The position numbers and the translations under genes were made by a program. DNA of 7,009 nt, from NCBI GenBank assembly GCA_002342545.1, contig DDQE01000046.1:23023-30031 (forward strand), written 5' to 3'. The notes beneath the pieces are model-generated. The model ran no database searches. It was given only the letters and a program-made list of their open reading frames with translations, and was not told where the DNA came from. Of the stretch, positions 5,689 to 7,009 are shown one piece after another. Source of the stretch: Caryophanales bacterium UBA2450 (GTDB taxonomy: Bacteria; Bacillota_I; Bacilli_A; RFN20; CAG-826). The first letter of the stretch is position 1; each line of letters starts with the position of its first letter.

Positions 5689-6964
5689 TGTTTTGATTAT
5701 TGTAGGTCATGATTAGCATGATTCTAGCGCGAAATCTTTTGAACTTTTTATATCCATTTGATACATCAATTATCTTATCAATCATTGAGTTATTGCCTTC
5801 TGCGACAGAATTGGAATATCTTCTCCCTGTTTGATTTCTAGCTAATCCATTAAGTATTCCAGTTTTCCATTTCTTATATGTCATCGCGACACCTATCAAC
5901 ATATCATCACCAGATAAAACGAGTTTATTAATGATTCTTTCCATAAACTTATTAGCGTCATTCCAGGATTCGTATTTATCATAATGAAGTAGTTCTTGAA
6001 GAATATCATAAGCATCCCAAAATACCTGATTCTTCTTTAAGCAGCGAAGTATTATCTCTCCATATGGAATGGTTATATCAAACTTAGAACTATGATAAAG
6101 ATTTTTTCTGATTTTATATTGATCACAGAGGAATATTTTCCAATTGGTTTTAAGAAAATGATATTCAAGTGAATCGGCATCTAGAAATTGCTTATATGTA
6201 ATAACTCTTATCTTTTTAACAATCTCGGTCAATTGCTTTATCACATGAAATAAATCAACAACAAACAAGGCATTAGAAAAATATCTATCCTTAATAGAGG
6301 AATACCCATCATACATATCTGATATGAATACTTTTACATTCCTTCTTTCGTAGAAAGAAATAGAATCAAAATATCTTTCTAAATATGGCATTTGTCTATT
6401 TTCCAATACATCAATAACTTCACCTGTAAAGAAATCAGACAGTACAACAACGTATTTACCAGATGTATCACCTTCAAAATGTTTTTCATCAATACATAGA
6501 TATTCTGGAAGTGGTCGTCTTGGCATGATTTTTGTGTATTCATCAAATAAATCAATTACTGTCTGAACTGATACTCCATATCTATCAGCGGTATCTTTGA
6601 ATGACTGTATTTTATAGAATTCTTGGATGATAGATTGCTTAGTGATATCACTTATTTTCTCATATCTTTCTATACCTTGAATGGATGGAGTAAAAGTAGT
6701 CTTACATTTAGGACATTTAAATCTAGTTTTTCTAATTCTTAAATATTCTCTTTTTCCGATTGTAGTATTTAAAGTTATTTCAACCCAATCATGATCTTTC
6801 ACTTGTGTTTTGGGATTAAAACAATTTGGACAAGTTCTATCATGAATTTCTTGTTCTAATTCATAAATAATAGAATCATCATCTCCTTCAACAATCGTGG
6901 CCTCCTTATTTTTAAAATCAGCAGGATTAAAACCGAAACGTAGCAAAAATGTGTTATAGTTCAT
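5675..6964 (-). CDS. ISL3-family transposase
   Basis: The enzyme cuts and joins the ends of its own insertion sequence. The layout is that of ISL3 transposases: an N-terminal zinc finger with CPNC (residues 45-48) and CPKC (84-87), a helix-turn-helix near 119-140 (QSFKDTADRYGVSVQTVIDL), then a DDE catalytic domain with Asp159 in CIDEKHF, Asp216 in ISDMYDGY and Glu389 in NSVAEGNNS. VVDLFHVIKQ at 235-244 is also typical. The 429-residue length is normal and the frame is intact, so the element may be active. A strong AAGGAGG site on the minus strand (6976-6970), 5 bp before the ATG, fixes the start. A -10 box is at the window edge. The gene faces the lipoprotein gene, with the DUF1016 remnant between them. 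Confidence 0.92.
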   Translation of the reverse strand: MNYNTFLLRFGFNPADFKNKEATIVEGDDDSIIYELEQEIHDRTCPNCFNPKTQVKDHDWVEITLNTTIGKREYLRIRKTRFKCPKCKTTFTPSIQGIERYEKISDITKQSIIQEFYKIQSFKDTADRYGVSVQTVIDLFDEYTKIMPRRPLPEYLCIDEKHFEGDTSGKYVVVLSDFFTGEVIDVLENRQMPYLERYFDSISFYERRNVKVFISDMYDGYSSIKDRYFSNALFVVDLFHVIKQLTEIVKKIRVITYKQFLDADSLEYHFLKTNWKIFLCDQYKIRKNLYHSSKFDITIPYGEIILRCLKKNQVFWDAYDILQELLHYDKYESWNDANKFMERIINKLVLSGDDMLIGVAMTYKKWKTGILNGLARNQTGRRYSNSVAEGNNSMIDKIIDVSNGYKKFKRFRARIMLIMTYNNQNRESK

Positions 6965-6999
6965 ATAAGCCTCCTTAGTTTTACGTTTTGCTACCTAAA

Positions 7000-7005
7000 A
7001 TTATA
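7000..7005 (-). promoter_or_regulatory. Probable -10 box of the transposase promoter
   Basis: The minus strand reads TATAAT here, 35 bp before the transposase ATG and upstream of its Shine-Dalgarno site. The -35 box would fall outside the window. The right end of the insertion sequence probably also lies beyond the window. Confidence 0.45.
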
Positions 7006-7009
7006 GAGG

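Noticed and set aside
1..7009. A template repeat or reverse transcriptase for the candidate variable region inside the window
   Set aside because: By eye, no second copy of the GC-rich 3' segment or of its GTTCGCCCCAGCC end was seen on either strand, and no protein here has reverse transcriptase motifs.
1..7009. Mycoplasma-type code with TGA read as Trp
   Set aside because: Trp is encoded by TGG and both the methyltransferase and the recombinase frame end naturally at TGA.

Overview
The window is AT-rich and uses the standard bacterial code: TGG encodes Trp and TGA acts as a stop in the methyltransferase gene. The low GC, Shine-Dalgarno sites of the AAGGAG type, an HxHxW/DUF6273-type lipoprotein and an ISL3-like transposase all suggest a low-GC Firmicute or Mollicutes-related gut bacterium (uncultured Bacilli, Erysipelotrichia or RF39-like). 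This taxonomic guess is inferred from protein style and not proven. The region looks accessory: a restriction-modification pair, two decayed genes, an insertion sequence and one surface lipoprotein.

Layout. Positions 13-2713 (+) hold a two-gene restriction-modification operon: a gamma-type N6-adenine DNA methyltransferase, then a putative PD-(D/E)XK endonuclease one base downstream. Positions 2714-3054 are non-coding and carry three copies of a 14-bp direct repeat, a + strand terminator for the operon and a - strand terminator for the next gene. Positions 3055-3879 (-) are the C-terminal half of a large serine recombinase whose catalytic N-terminus is missing. Positions 3880-4128 are the leader of the lipoprotein gene, with an inverted repeat and a perfect (CT)9 tract. 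Positions 4129-5301 (+) encode a DUF6273 lipoprotein, closed by a strong terminator. Positions 5369-5674 contain a short DUF1016/YhcG-like gene remnant and the repeated end of an insertion sequence. Positions 5675-6964 (-) encode an ISL3-family transposase whose -10 box lies at the window edge.

The most interesting locus is the lipoprotein gene. Its last 43 codons change abruptly from about 36% to 60% GC, and 26 of them are NNC codons, many in runs. This is the pattern left by adenine-directed mutagenesis of AAC codons in the variable region of a diversity-generating retroelement (DGR) target, and it sits at the extreme 3' end of the gene just before a GC-rich hairpin. No reverse transcriptase or template repeat is in the window, so any such retroelement would have to act from elsewhere. 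The (CT)9 tract between leader and ribosome binding site could add on/off or rheostat variation to the same surface protein. Both ideas are inferences from sequence pattern.
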